DNA from: an uncultured Mollicutes bacterium
GTDB taxonomy: Bacteria > Bacillota_I > Bacilli_A > RFN20 > CAG-826
Direction of reading: 5' to 3'
DNA: 64,000 bases
Assembly: GCA_900540395.1 (NCBI GenBank)
Contig: UQFQ01000003.1
Coordinates: 1-64,000, forward strand
Position numbers and translations under genes: made by a program. Below, in pieces: positions 8,693-18,159 of this stretch (position 1 is its first letter; each line of letters starts with the position of its first letter). The notes under the pieces were generated by a model. That model had not been told where the DNA came from. It made no database searches and worked only from the letters and a program-made list of their open reading frames with translations.

Positions 8693-10710
8693 TCTTCCTT
8701 AAGCTCCTCATATATTTTCTTTTCTTTCTGACATTTAAGAGTTAAAAAATCAACGGCATAGTTAAGAATAATTAAAAGAACCATAATAAATACTGTTGTT
8801 AGATAATTGATATTAATTAGTGAAGTTGTAACAAAAAATCTCGCTGCGTATTGATTAATTAAGTTTGAGGTAAGAATAGTCAACACCAATCCTATTAATA
8901 AACCGACAATTGTATAAATCATTTCTTCTTTAATATATATCTTAATAATGTCCTTTTTCTTAGCTCCTAAAACGGAGAGAATTGCTGATTGCTTTCGACT
9001 TCTTAAACTAGATGAATAACTTAAAAATCCCGATATAAAAATAGAAGTTAAAATAGAAATAATTATGAAAATATTTACACCTAAAAATATGCTGGCACTT
9101 AAAGTTAAAAATGAATCAACAATGGTTTTTGAATTGCTCGTGATACTTAAAGCTGCTGAAGAATCATCTTCAATCATTTCGTGTATTTTTTGATTAGTTT
9201 CTTCGCTTAGTGCCACAACATTGTATGAATAATTAGTAATTGGGTCGTCACTTTTAGCTCTAGAAAGCAAATCAAAATAAGAAATCTTTTTCTTTTCGAT
9301 TTCACTAGTTTTCTCTGCTATTGTATTTTTCAAGAGTTCCTCATAGAAAGGAGGAGAATAATAAATAATAGAAGTGTTTAAATACGAAAATTCATTACGA
9401 ATTTCTCTAATCTTTCCTTTTACTTTCAGCGAGAAATTCTCTACAACATTCTCTTTACTTATTTCATTGAAATACAAATAATCTCTTTTTAAATTAATTT
9501 CTATTTCATCATCTATCGTTAACTCCTTACGAAAAACCTTTTGATATTCATTAGCAAAGTTTAAATTAACGATTAAATCATTACTTTCATAGTTCTTATT
9601 AAAATACGGTTTTAAAGTAAAATTTTTAAAGGTTGTTTGATCGTTTATTATCCTTTTTTCGCCATTATTAAAATAAGAGAAATCATCAAAAATCAAACAG
9701 TCTTTAACTTCATAAAATAAAGTTTGAACTTCTTCATAACTGGGCTTTTCACTCTTTACCAAGCTAACTAACGAATCTTCGATTTCCTCTTCATGATTTT
9801 TTGATACTTGATAAATATTATAATCTCCATAGCTAGTAATTAAGGCTTGCTTACTAGCTTTAATGCCACTATCAAAAAACAAGGAAATAACCATTAAAAA
9901 TAAAGAAAACCCTGCAGAAATAGCATTAATTACATTATATTTAAAATTCTTCTTCATGTTTCTTGAAGAAATAACACCAGGTATTTTACTTTTTAAACGT
10001 TCTTCTTTTCCTTTCTTATCTTCCTTAATTAAATTAGAAGATTCATGTCGATGACTCACTTTTATATGGCCATTTGAAAGATAAATAATTCCATCAGCAT
10101 ACGTATTATAAAGCTCACTATTATGACTTACACAAACAACTAATATCTTTTTGCTTAAAGCTCTTAATTCATCCATTAGTTGAATACTATTTAACTTATC
10201 TAGTGCGCCTGTAGGTTCATCACAAAAAAGAATTTTTGGTGAGCTTATCAAAGATCTAACTAGACATAGACGCTGCTTTTCTCCTCCACTTAATTTATCA
10301 ACTAAACTATCTTCCTTATCCAAAAGCCCATATCTTAAAAGCAAAGAATTTACCTTCTCTTCTTCATCAACTCCCTTTACCGATGAAGCAACTTTTAAAT
10401 TTTCTTTTACCGTGTAATCATTAAACAAATTGTAGCTTTGAAAAATAATACCAATATCATTTTTTAAAAATTCACTTAATTCAGAAGCTGTAAATTTACT
10501 GATGTCTCTACCTTCAAAAAGCACTTCTCCTTTATCAGGTTTCATTAAACCCATAAGTATATTTAAAAGAGTAGATTTACCACATCCGCTTTTCCCAATA
10601 ATAAAATAAAAGCCTTTATCATTTAACGTAAAAGATACTTCATTTAAAATAATGTTTTCTCTGCTATCATCAATTGCAAAAGCTTTTGAAAGATTCTTTA
10701 CTTCAAGCAT
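8689..10710 (-). CDS. Fused ABC transporter ATPase-permease (MacB/FtsX type), small
   Basis: 673 residues, same plan as its downstream partner: ATPase with Walker A GKSGCGKSTLL near residue 38, signature LSGGEKQR near 142 and FCDEPTGALD near 162; one helix near 258; a shorter extracellular part of about 260 residues; three C-terminal helices ending near 660. First gene of a two-gene operon. AAAGGAGT precedes the ATG but is fully paired with an upstream ACTCCTTT (see 10716-10740), so translation may be controlled. Antimicrobial peptide or lantibiotic resistance is a guess only. Confidence 0.85.
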   Translation of the reverse strand: MLEVKNLSKAFAIDDSRENIILNEVSFTLNDKGFYFIIGKSGCGKSTLLNILMGLMKPDKGEVLFEGRDISKFTASELSEFLKNDIGIIFQSYNLFNDYTVKENLKVASSVKGVDEEEKVNSLLLRYGLLDKEDSLVDKLSGGEKQRLCLVRSLISSPKILFCDEPTGALDKLNSIQLMDELRALSKKILVVCVSHNSELYNTYADGIIYLSNGHIKVSHRHESSNLIKEDKKGKEERLKSKIPGVISSRNMKKNFKYNVINAISAGFSLFLMVISLFFDSGIKASKQALITSYGDYNIYQVSKNHEEEIEDSLVSLVKSEKPSYEEVQTLFYEVKDCLIFDDFSYFNNGEKRIINDQTTFKNFTLKPYFNKNYESNDLIVNLNFANEYQKVFRKELTIDDEIEINLKRDYLYFNEISKENVVENFSLKVKGKIREIRNEFSYLNTSIIYYSPPFYEELLKNTIAEKTSEIEKKKISYFDLLSRAKSDDPITNYSYNVVALSEETNQKIHEMIEDDSSAALSITSNSKTIVDSFLTLSASIFLGVNIFIIISILTSIFISGFLSYSSSLRSRKQSAILSVLGAKKKDIIKIYIKEEMIYTIVGLLIGLVLTILTSNLINQYAARFFVTTSLININYLTTVFIMVLLIILNYAVDFLTLKCQKEKKIYEELKEE

Positions 10711-10715
10711 AATTC

Positions 10716-10740
10716 ACTCCTTTCAATAATAAAAAGGAGT
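10716..10740 (-). promoter_or_regulatory. Hairpin that hides the Shine-Dalgarno of the ABC operon
   Basis: On the minus strand ACTCCTTT, a 9-base AT loop, then AAAGGAGT. The 8-bp perfect stem contains the whole Shine-Dalgarno, five bases before the ATG at 10710. It lacks a following T-run, so it is not a terminator. A switch such as an RNA thermometer or protein-bound operator is inference. Confidence 0.5.
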
Positions 10741-10798
10741 TTATTTAAAAAAATTAAAAAGAATTTTTATATTTATTTAAATTTATAATGAATTTTAA

Positions 10799-10835
10799 TA
10801 AAAAAAGACGATAGTTATCACACTTTTCGTCTTTT
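10799..10835 (-). terminator. Terminator of the uvrA-lgt-ppaX operon
   Basis: AAAAGACGA at 10803-10811 pairs with TCGTCTTTT at 10827-10835; on the minus strand seven T follow. The stem overlaps the ppaX stop codon. Confidence 0.88.
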
Positions 10836-11475
10836 AAATTTTTTTAATTAATTCGTAAAGTTCTTGATAGTTTGATACAAAATACGTTGGCATTTTGCCT
10901 TTTTCATAAACCCTAGGACATAGTTTTAATAAAACACTTCTAATGTTAGCATTAATAGCCGCTAAGGCATCAAAGGAAGTGTCGCCTATCATTAAAGCCT
11001 CTTCCTTGTTAACATTAAACTTCTCGACTAGAAGGTTTAACGATGCAGGATCTGGTTTATGAGGAACATCTTCACTTGAAGTAATCATTTCCGAAAATAA
11101 ATCATAAACACCAAATAGTTTTAAACACTTTTCGGCCATTGGTCGATTCTTACTGGTTGATATTGTTAGAATATAACCTTCTTTATATAACCTTTCTAAA
11201 ACTTCTTTTTCATGAGGGAAGAATTTTAGATAATCATCATAATATTTAGCAGTTCTAGTTCGATATTCTTTTAAAATAAACTTTGGATCTTTTTCAGGGA
11301 AAGCTCTTGCAATCGATTGTTCTATTGGTGGTCCACTAAATCCACGAACAAATTCACGATCAATTACATAATCTTTAGGTTTATATAATCGAAATAATTC
11401 TGCCCATGTTTCATATAACACCTCATCAGTATCAACAAGGGTTCCATCCATATCAAAGATTAAAAGTTTTACCAT
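10834..11475 (-). CDS. ppaX: HAD-family phosphatase, PpaX-like pyrophosphatase
   Basis: 213 residues. HAD motif I is FDMDGTLVDTDE near residue 6, motif II STSKN near 111, motif III Lys in HKPDPAS near 138 and motif IV MIGDTSFD near 161. PpaX hydrolyses pyrophosphate made when HPr kinase/phosphorylase dephosphorylates Ser-HPr. The assignment to PpaX rests on context: in Bacillus subtilis ppaX follows lgt in the hprK-lgt operon, and here it overlaps lgt by 7 bases. hprK is not next to it here, so phosphoglycolate phosphatase is a valid alternative. Confidence 0.75.
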   Translation of the reverse strand: MVKLLIFDMDGTLVDTDEVLYETWAELFRLYKPKDYVIDREFVRGFSGPPIEQSIARAFPEKDPKFILKEYRTRTAKYYDDYLKFFPHEKEVLERLYKEGYILTISTSKNRPMAEKCLKLFGVYDLFSEMITSSEDVPHKPDPASLNLLVEKFNVNKEEALMIGDTSFDALAAINANIRSVLLKLCPRVYEKGKMPTYFVSNYQELYELIKKI

Positions 11476-13010
11476 ATATTAAACAAAATAGTGATAAGAA
11501 TAATAATAACTAATAAAACAGATCCTAAAATAATAGCATTACGAATAATTTCTTTATCAGTTTTCTCTTCATTAACTAAAGTTATATCTTCAAAGGTTGA
11601 ATTTTTGAAAATCCACATTTTCTTTTCTCTTAAGAATTTAAAAGCAATAAAGAATAAAACAATAGCAAGACCCCCAGCAATCATAACATAAGCTGTGTCG
11701 ACACTAGCTTGATATTCAAATTCACCATATCTTAATGGTTCTAAGAAAGCACGTGTTGCACCATACCAAACTAAATACCATCCAACTGCACTACCAGGAG
11801 CATGATATTTTCCTAAGCCTTTAACTATTCCATAATAAATTACAAAATATCCAATCAGATTAGTAAAAGTTTCTATTGTTGCTAAAGGTAAATAAGCCAT
11901 CGATAAATCACTAATTTGATTTGCATAGTTAAATTGATAATTAAGTCTCATGAATGTTGGCATCCATTCTAAAGAAGAAAGTGGGATAGCATTTCCATGA
12001 ACTTCAGCATTAAAGAAGTTACCAAATCTTCCAATTGCTTGAGCAATTAAAATAGTTGGAACAATAAAGTCAGCAAGTCTTAAATAACTCATTTTAGTGT
12101 AATCTGGATTTTTCTTAACGTATTTAAGAAATAACATAACTCCAACACCAGAAATAATACCTAAAATTGCACCACCCATAATGCCAAGTCCACCTTCATT
12201 TAAATAAAGGATTGAAATTGGATTAGTTACAAAATGTGATGCACTGCCAAGTTTAGAAATATCTAAAACAACATACCATAAACGAGCACCAACTAAGCCC
12301 ATTGGGAAAGCAATTAAAAAGCAAGTTGTTCCAAGTCCATGTTTTCCATAATATTTGTAAATTAAATGATCACATAAAGCAAAAACTAATAATGCACCAC
12401 TTAAAATAAAGATTGCATAAAAAGCAATTGAAATACCACCATCTAAAACATATTTACCAGCATCATTTCTTACATAAAATGGTTCTGGATGAGAATAAGA
12501 ATTAATAAATTTAATACCATGAGTTCCAATATATAAAGAATTACAAAGTGGATAAGATAAATATGGAGCGTTTCCTTCACTCATTGCAATAAAGAAAATG
12601 ATAAATAAAGGGATTGAGGTGTACATAATAATCTTGAAGATCTTGCGAAATTTGTCTTCTAGATTATTAAAAAAGAAATAATAAAAGAATGATGTTATGA
12701 AAGACATCATCGTTAGGCCAGTTAATATAATAAAGAAATAAGAAAGGAATTGATGACCAGCGTCAAGTGTTAAACCCTTTTCACTAATCAAATTTTTGGT
12801 AACTGGATCTTCATAAAAAGCCACAGTAAATAGTATTAAAGAAAGTACGATTCCTAATGAAAAACCTCCTAAAACTAAGGTTTTTTTCTTAATTAGTGTA
12901 TTAAAATCAATACGTAATTTATCTTTAATTGTTAAATAAAGATATACTCCATAGGCAATAGCAAAGGCCACAAATAAAACCATTGCAATGTAATACAAGA
13001 CTTCACTCAT
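11469..13010 (-). CDS. lgt: Prolipoprotein diacylglyceryl transferase with long N-terminal membrane extension
   Basis: 513 residues, nearly twice the usual 260-300. The C-terminal half is Lgt: GARLWYVV near residue 241, EGGLGIMGG near 272, GRFGNFFNAEVHG near 327 and TRAFLEPLRYGE in the last helices. Lgt moves diacylglycerol from phosphatidylglycerol to lipobox Cys on the outer membrane face. Residues 1-215 add about five further helices. The position of the essential His of Escherichia coli Lgt (GGMSFHGG) is Met278 here; Arg and Glu of the RxGNxxNxE motif remain. A substrate lipoprotein is encoded at 45424-45867. Overlaps uvrA by 8 bases. Confidence 0.88.
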   Translation of the reverse strand: MSEVLYYIAMVLFVAFAIAYGVYLYLTIKDKLRIDFNTLIKKKTLVLGGFSLGIVLSLILFTVAFYEDPVTKNLISEKGLTLDAGHQFLSYFFIILTGLTMMSFITSFFYYFFFNNLEDKFRKIFKIIMYTSIPLFIIFFIAMSEGNAPYLSYPLCNSLYIGTHGIKFINSYSHPEPFYVRNDAGKYVLDGGISIAFYAIFILSGALLVFALCDHLIYKYYGKHGLGTTCFLIAFPMGLVGARLWYVVLDISKLGSASHFVTNPISILYLNEGGLGIMGGAILGIISGVGVMLFLKYVKKNPDYTKMSYLRLADFIVPTILIAQAIGRFGNFFNAEVHGNAIPLSSLEWMPTFMRLNYQFNYANQISDLSMAYLPLATIETFTNLIGYFVIYYGIVKGLGKYHAPGSAVGWYLVWYGATRAFLEPLRYGEFEYQASVDTAYVMIAGGLAIVLFFIAFKFLREKKMWIFKNSTFEDITLVNEEKTDKEIIRNAIILGSVLLVIIILITILFNIW

Positions 13011-15864
13011 TCTTTAATTTTTCCTTTCTGGCTTTGTCTTCATCTAAAACCCTCTTTAGATATTCTCCTGTAAAGCTACCTTTAGTGCTCGCAATTTTTT
13101 CTGGAGTTCCTGTTGCTATTATTGTTCCGCCCTTATTTCCGCCCTCTGGACCAAGATCAATAATATAATCAGCAACTTTAATCACATCTAAATTATGTTC
13201 GATAACGATGACTGTGTCACCATTATTTACGATTCTATCTAAAACTTCTAAAAGTTTTTTAACATCATTAACATGTAAACCAGTTGTAGGTTCATCAAGA
13301 ATATATAAAGTTTTACCAGTTGCCCTTCTTTGTAAATAGTAAGCTAGTTTAACTCTTTGAGCTTCACCACCTGATAAAGTCGTAGCAGGTTGACCGACTT
13401 TAATATAGCCTAAGCCAACATCAATTAATGTTTTAAGTTTTCTAGCTAGAGAAACATGCGGTTTAAAAAATTCATAAGCATCTTCAATTGTCATTTCTAA
13501 AACATCATAAATATTTTTGCCTTTATAGGTAACTTGAAGAGTTTCTTCATTATATCTTTTACCATCACATTCATCACATTTTACATAAACATCTGGTAAA
13601 AAATTCATTGGAATACGTGTTACCCCTGCTCCTTGACAATGTTCACATCTTCCTCCAGGAACATTAAAAGAGAATCTGCCCTTATCAAAACCATGAGATT
13701 TTGCATCAAGAGTTTGAGCAAAGATATCACGAATATCATCAAAAGCCTTAACATAGGTTGCAGGATTAGATCGAGGTGTTCTTCCAATTGGTTCTTGTGA
13801 AATATTGATTACTTTATCAATATTTTCTAGACCAATTAATTCTTTATAAGGTCCATGATCAATATCTTTATGCTCCATTAACGCATAAATAGAATTATAT
13901 AAAGTCTCATTTACTAAAGAAGATTTACCACTTCCACTGACTCCAGTAACACAAATAAATGAGCCAAGTGGAAATTTAGCATTTACATTTTTTAAATTAT
14001 TCACCGTACAACCTTTAATTTCTAAGAATTTTCCATTTCCTTTACGACGGGTAAAAGGTACTGGAATATATTTTCTTCCAGATAAATAAGCCCCAGTTAT
14101 TGATTCGGCTGAATCTTCAATATCTTTTAAAGAACCAGAAGCAACTACGTTTCCACCATGAACACCAGCTCCAGGACCAATGTCAACTATAAAATCAGCG
14201 GCTCTAATCATTTCTTCATCGTGTTCAACAACTATTAAGGTGTTTCCTAAATCACGCATTTCTTTTAAAGTTGTAATTAATCTTTCACTATCTCTTTGAT
14301 GAAGCCCAATTGAAGGTTCATCTAAAACATATAAAACGCCAGATAGTTTTGAACCAATTTGAGTGGCAAGTCTAATTCTTTGAGATTCTCCACCACTTAA
14401 AGTCATAGACATACGAGCAAGTGTAAGATAATCAAGACCTACATCAATTAAAAATTTAGTACGATTTTCAATTTCGGTTATAACCATTCCAGAGACTGCT
14501 AAGTCATATTCTGATAAATTAGAGCGCAAATCGTGGATAAAATCATAAAATTTATCAAGAGATAAGCAAGTAGCTTCATAGATATTTAAGCCATTTATTT
14601 TTACACTTAAAACAGCATCATTAAGCCTTGCACCATGGCATTTTGTGCATTCTTTATCTTTTAAAAATGAACCATACCATTCTCTATAAAATTCACTTGA
14701 TGTTTCTTTATAAAGTCTTTCGATTCTAGTTTTAATACCTTCAATAAAGCCATCTCGATGTTGAATATTTCCACTTGAAGAACGTAAAGTAAAATGTAAT
14801 GGTTCTTTACTACCATTTAAAATAATGTCTATTTCATCGGGAGTTAATTCTTTAAATGGTTTATTACAATCAATATGATAGTAATCCATTAAGTATTTAA
14901 ATTGTTGCCAATCTAAGTTTTGACTACCAACAATATTTTTATAATAAATAATCGCACCTTCGTTAATGGATTTGGTTTTATCAGGTGCCAACAAATTAAT
15001 ATCAACTTCTTGAGAAATTCCTAAGCCTCCACAAGCTGGACAGCAACCTAAAGGCGAATTAAAAGAAAACAATCTAGGTTCAAGTTTAGGTACAGTAAAA
15101 CCGCATTGTGGGCAAGCATTATGTTCACTATATAAATGCTCTTCACTATTAATCATAACAAGAACAAATCCATTAGCCCAATCGCTTGCAAGTTCAACTG
15201 CTTCAAAAATTCTGCTTTTACTTTCAGGTTTTAAAACAATTCGGTCAATTACGATATCAATATTATGTCTTTTGTTCTTTTCAAGCTCTTTTACTTCTTC
15301 AATCAAAAGCATTTCGCCATCAATTCTTACACGAGTAAAACCATTCGCTTTAATCTTAGCAATTGTGTCTTTAAAAGTTCCTTTTTCGTTTCTAACAATA
15401 GGAGAAAGAATCTGAATTCTACTATTTTCAGGACTTCTCATAATGATATCTGTTATTTTTTGGTTAGAAAAAGCCACGATAGGTTCATTATGAGTTGGAC
15501 AATAAGGAACACCAATTCGCGAATATAGAAGTCTTAAATAATCATAAATCTCTGTAACTGTTCCAACAGTAGAACGTGGATTATGAGAAACACTTTTTTG
15601 ATCAATTGCAATAGCTGGAGATAAGCCTTCAATAGCTTCTACATCAGGCTTTTCAAAATTCCCTAAAAATTGTCTTGCGTAGCTAGACAATGATTCAACA
15701 TATCTTCTTTGCCCTTCAGCAAAAATAGTATCAAAAGCAAGCGTTGATTTCCCGCTCCCGCTAACTCCAGTAAAGACAACTAGTTTATCTTTTGGAATAG
15801 TTAAATTTATATCTTTAAGGTTATTTACCTTTGCACCTTTTACTGTAATTTCATTAATTGCCAT
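13003..15864 (-). CDS. uvrA: Excinuclease ABC subunit A
   Basis: 953 residues, full length. Damage-sensing ATPase of nucleotide excision repair, acting with UvrB and UvrC. Two ABC modules are visible: Walker A TGVSGSGKSTLAFDT near residue 32 and TGVSGSGKSSL near 636; signatures LSGGESQRIRLA and LSGGEAQRVKLA; zinc fingers CPQCGF..CPACGG near 251-278 and CEHCQGAG..CDECDG near 736-763. A TATAAT at 15873-15878 is only 8 bases before the ATG, so the mRNA is probably leaderless. First gene of the uvrA-lgt-ppaX operon; no uvrB is nearby. Confidence 0.98.
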   Translation of the reverse strand: MAINEITVKGAKVNNLKDINLTIPKDKLVVFTGVSGSGKSTLAFDTIFAEGQRRYVESLSSYARQFLGNFEKPDVEAIEGLSPAIAIDQKSVSHNPRSTVGTVTEIYDYLRLLYSRIGVPYCPTHNEPIVAFSNQKITDIIMRSPENSRIQILSPIVRNEKGTFKDTIAKIKANGFTRVRIDGEMLLIEEVKELEKNKRHNIDIVIDRIVLKPESKSRIFEAVELASDWANGFVLVMINSEEHLYSEHNACPQCGFTVPKLEPRLFSFNSPLGCCPACGGLGISQEVDINLLAPDKTKSINEGAIIYYKNIVGSQNLDWQQFKYLMDYYHIDCNKPFKELTPDEIDIILNGSKEPLHFTLRSSSGNIQHRDGFIEGIKTRIERLYKETSSEFYREWYGSFLKDKECTKCHGARLNDAVLSVKINGLNIYEATCLSLDKFYDFIHDLRSNLSEYDLAVSGMVITEIENRTKFLIDVGLDYLTLARMSMTLSGGESQRIRLATQIGSKLSGVLYVLDEPSIGLHQRDSERLITTLKEMRDLGNTLIVVEHDEEMIRAADFIVDIGPGAGVHGGNVVASGSLKDIEDSAESITGAYLSGRKYIPVPFTRRKGNGKFLEIKGCTVNNLKNVNAKFPLGSFICVTGVSGSGKSSLVNETLYNSIYALMEHKDIDHGPYKELIGLENIDKVINISQEPIGRTPRSNPATYVKAFDDIRDIFAQTLDAKSHGFDKGRFSFNVPGGRCEHCQGAGVTRIPMNFLPDVYVKCDECDGKRYNEETLQVTYKGKNIYDVLEMTIEDAYEFFKPHVSLARKLKTLIDVGLGYIKVGQPATTLSGGEAQRVKLAYYLQRRATGKTLYILDEPTTGLHVNDVKKLLEVLDRIVNNGDTVIVIEHNLDVIKVADYIIDLGPEGGNKGGTIIATGTPEKIASTKGSFTGEYLKRVLDEDKARKEKLKNE

Positions 15865-15872
15865 ACCTAGAA

Positions 15873-15878
15873 ATTATA
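15873..15878 (-). promoter_or_regulatory. -10 box of uvrA, leaderless spacing
   Basis: TATAAT on the minus strand with 8 bases to the ATG. Initiation about seven bases downstream would start the mRNA at the ATG itself. Confidence 0.6.
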
Positions 15879-15902
15879 TCTATATAACTATGGTTTTTAA
15901 AG

Positions 15903-15923
15903 CATAAAACTTTTAGTTTTATG
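15903..15923. repeat. Perfect 8-bp inverted repeat between uvrA and typA
   Basis: CATAAAAC, loop TTTTA, GTTTTATG. It lies about 25 bases upstream of the uvrA -10 box, where a regulator could bind; function not known. The rest of 15865-16225 is AT-rich, holding the cre-like site at 15951 and the typA leader. Confidence 0.55.
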
Positions 15924-15950
15924 AGACCTAACATTTTGGTAACCTCATTA

Positions 15951-15965
15951 ATGAAAGCGATTACA
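15951..15965 (+). promoter_or_regulatory. cre-like site (CcpA operator match)
   Basis: ATGAAAGCGATTACA fits the catabolite-responsive element consensus WTGNAANCGNWNNCW at every position. It lies between divergent uvrA and typA, about 90 bases upstream of the uvrA start and 275 upstream of typA. No ccpA gene is in the window, so binding is inferred. Confidence 0.4.
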
Positions 15966-16127
15966 TTTTTACTACTAATCGCCAACCATGAATTCACTTA
16001 ATAAATACCAAAAATCCACTAGAAAATTACTTTTACACAAAAATAGTTGGTTTTTGCAGGCTTTTTCTTTGCAATAATTGATTTTTCAAAATACATTTCT
16101 TGGGTAAAAATAGTTTACTTAATTCTT

Positions 16128-16133
16128 TATAAT
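16128..16133 (+). promoter_or_regulatory. Candidate -10 box of typA
   Basis: TATAAT in an AT-rich context, giving a leader of about 90 bases before the typA ATG. No good -35 was found. Confidence 0.35.
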
Positions 16134-16225
16134 ATATATTACTTTTAACCTCACTCAATTTTTATTATTTAAACACACTTTGAATTGTGATATTTTTATT
16201 AATGCTTTTTAGGAGGTATTTTGCT

Positions 16226-18043
16226 ATGAAAATGAGAAATGTTGCTATTATCGCTCACGTTGACCATGGAAAAACCACTTTAGTCAATCAGCTTTTAAAA
16301 TGTTCTGGAACATTTAGAGAAAACGAACGTCTCGAAGATAGAGCAATGGATTCTAATGCTATAGAAAGAGAAAGAGGCATTACAATTTTAGCTAAAACTA
16401 CCTCTGTTAAATATAAAGATTATAAGATTAATATTCTTGATACTCCAGGGCACGCAGACTTTGGCGGCGAAGTTGAAAGAATTATGCACATGGTTGATGG
16501 CTGTCTTTTACTTGTTGATGCTTTTGAAGGAACAATGCCTCAAACTAGATTCGTCCTTAAAAAAGCTATCGAAGCAAACGTTAAACCAGTTGTTGTTATT
16601 AACAAAATCGATAGACCAAACGCAAATCCACAAAAAGCAGTTGATGAAGTTTTAAATTTGTTTATTGAACTCGGTGCACCTGATGAATTTTTAGATTTTA
16701 AAGTTGCTTATACAAGTGCTTTAAATGGCACAAGTTCTCTTGATCCTTCACCAAGTAGTCAAAAACCAGGAATGGACCCAATTTTTGATTTAATCGTTAA
16801 CGAAATTCCTGAACCAAAAGTTGAACAAGAAGGACCACTACAACTTCAATGTGCTCTTCTTGATTACAACGATTATGTTGGAAGAATGGGTATTGGAAGA
16901 ATTCAAAGAGGCACAATTAAAGTCGGCGAAACAGTTACTTGTGCTCGACTTGACGGCAGCACGAAATCGTTTAAAATTTTAAAACTTATTGGTTATTATG
17001 GCCTTAAAAAGCTTGAAATTGAGCAAGCATCTGCAGGCGAAATTGTTGCTGTTGCTGGTTTACCAGATATAAATGTTGGCGAAACCATTTGTTCTTCTTC
17101 TCAAGTTGAAGCTCTTCCACCACTTCATATTGATGAACCAACCTTACAAATGACTTTTGGTACAAACTCTTCTCCATTTAGTGGAAAAGATGGAAAACTT
17201 TTAACAGCCAGACAAATTGAAGATAGATTATTTAAAGAAGCGCAAAAGGATGTTTCTTTAAAAGTTAGAAGAGTTCAAAACTCTGAAACATGGGTTGTTT
17301 CAGGAAGAGGCGAGCTCCATCTTGGTATCTTAATCGAAAACATGCGTAGAGAAGGTTATGAACTCGAAGTTTCAAGACCACAAGTTATTGTAAAAGAAAT
17401 TGATGGTCAAAAATGCGAACCTTATGAAGATTTAAGCGTTGAGGTCCCAAACGATTTTGTTGGCGACGTTATGACAAGTCTTGGTTCTAGAGATGCAGAA
17501 CTTATTGATATGGATGCTGGTGATGTTAACACCAAAATTAACTATGTTATCCCTTCAAGAGGCTTAATTGGTTTTGTTACAAATTTCTTAACTCTTACAA
17601 AAGGATATGGAATTATTGCCCATACTTTTAGAGAATATCGCCCTGTAGCAACCGGAAAAATTGGTGAAAGACAAATCGGAGTCTTGGTAGCTACTGAAAC
17701 TGGACAATCTACCCCTTATGCTATTCAGCACGTTGAAGAAAGAGGTGTAATGTTTATTTATCCAGGTGAACAAATCTATGAAGGAATGATTGTTGGTGAA
17801 AATAAATACGATACCGATTTAAGCGTTAATGTTTGTCAAACCAAGAATTTAACAAACCAACGTAGCGCAAATAAAGACCAAACTGTTGTCTTAAAATCAC
17901 CACGTAAAATGACTCTTGAAGCTTGTTTAGACTACATTAACTCTGATGAACTTGTTGAGGTCACTCCTAACTTCTTCCGTATGAGAAAAAGAATATTAAA
18001 CGACGCTCAAAGAAAGAAATGGGAAGCAAAAAATAAAAATTAG
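16226..18043 (+). CDS. typA: Ribosome-associated GTPase TypA/BipA
   Basis: 605 residues from the chosen start. Translational GTPase related to EF-G/LepA that helps 50S assembly at low temperature and under stress. G1 AHVDHGKTTL near residue 10, G2 ERGITI near 50, G3 DTPGHADFGGEVER near 72, G4 NKID near 127, and the BipA-specific C-terminal block NLTNQRSANKDQ near 541. A frame opening 13 codons upstream exists, but AGGAGG at 16211-16216 sits 9 bases before the ATG at 16226, and homologues start at the MRNVAIIAHVDHG block. Monocistronic, ended by a strong hairpin. Confidence 0.97.
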   Translation: MKMRNVAIIAHVDHGKTTLVNQLLKCSGTFRENERLEDRAMDSNAIERERGITILAKTTSVKYKDYKINILDTPGHADFGGEVERIMHMVDGCLLLVDAFEGTMPQTRFVLKKAIEANVKPVVVINKIDRPNANPQKAVDEVLNLFIELGAPDEFLDFKVAYTSALNGTSSLDPSPSSQKPGMDPIFDLIVNEIPEPKVEQEGPLQLQCALLDYNDYVGRMGIGRIQRGTIKVGETVTCARLDGSTKSFKILKLIGYYGLKKLEIEQASAGEIVAVAGLPDINVGETICSSSQVEALPPLHIDEPTLQMTFGTNSSPFSGKDGKLLTARQIEDRLFKEAQKDVSLKVRRVQNSETWVVSGRGELHLGILIENMRREGYELEVSRPQVIVKEIDGQKCEPYEDLSVEVPNDFVGDVMTSLGSRDAELIDMDAGDVNTKINYVIPSRGLIGFVTNFLTLTKGYGIIAHTFREYRPVATGKIGERQIGVLVATETGQSTPYAIQHVEERGVMFIYPGEQIYEGMIVGENKYDTDLSVNVCQTKNLTNQRSANKDQTVVLKSPRKMTLEACLDYINSDELVEVTPNFFRMRKRILNDAQRKKWEAKNKN

Positions 18044-18052
18044 TAGTTTAAG

Positions 18053-18084
18053 AAAAAAGTGTCAATAATCGGCACTTTTTTCAT
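18053..18084 (+). terminator. Terminator of typA
   Basis: AAAAAAGTG and CACTTTTTT arms with a short loop, 9 bases after the typA stop, ending in T-rich sequence. Confidence 0.88.
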
Positions 18085-18121
18085 TTTACAAAAAATAGGT
18101 TATATTCTAAACTATTCTTAC

Positions 18122-18151
18122 TTGTGCAAACAATTTTTGTTTTTTTATTGT
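18122..18151 (+). promoter_or_regulatory. Candidate promoter of the sigma-factor operon
   Basis: TTGTGC, 18-base spacer, TATTGT, then 8 bases to the ATG at 18160. Weak hexamers, but the spacing is right and no Shine-Dalgarno precedes the ATG, so the message would be leaderless. Confidence 0.35.
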
Positions 18152-18159
18152 ATTAATAT

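Noticed and set aside
9863..10054. Small frames antisense to the ABC, uvrA, nrdD and groEL genes
   Set aside because: They lie inside strongly supported genes, lack ribosome sites and show no protein-like features.
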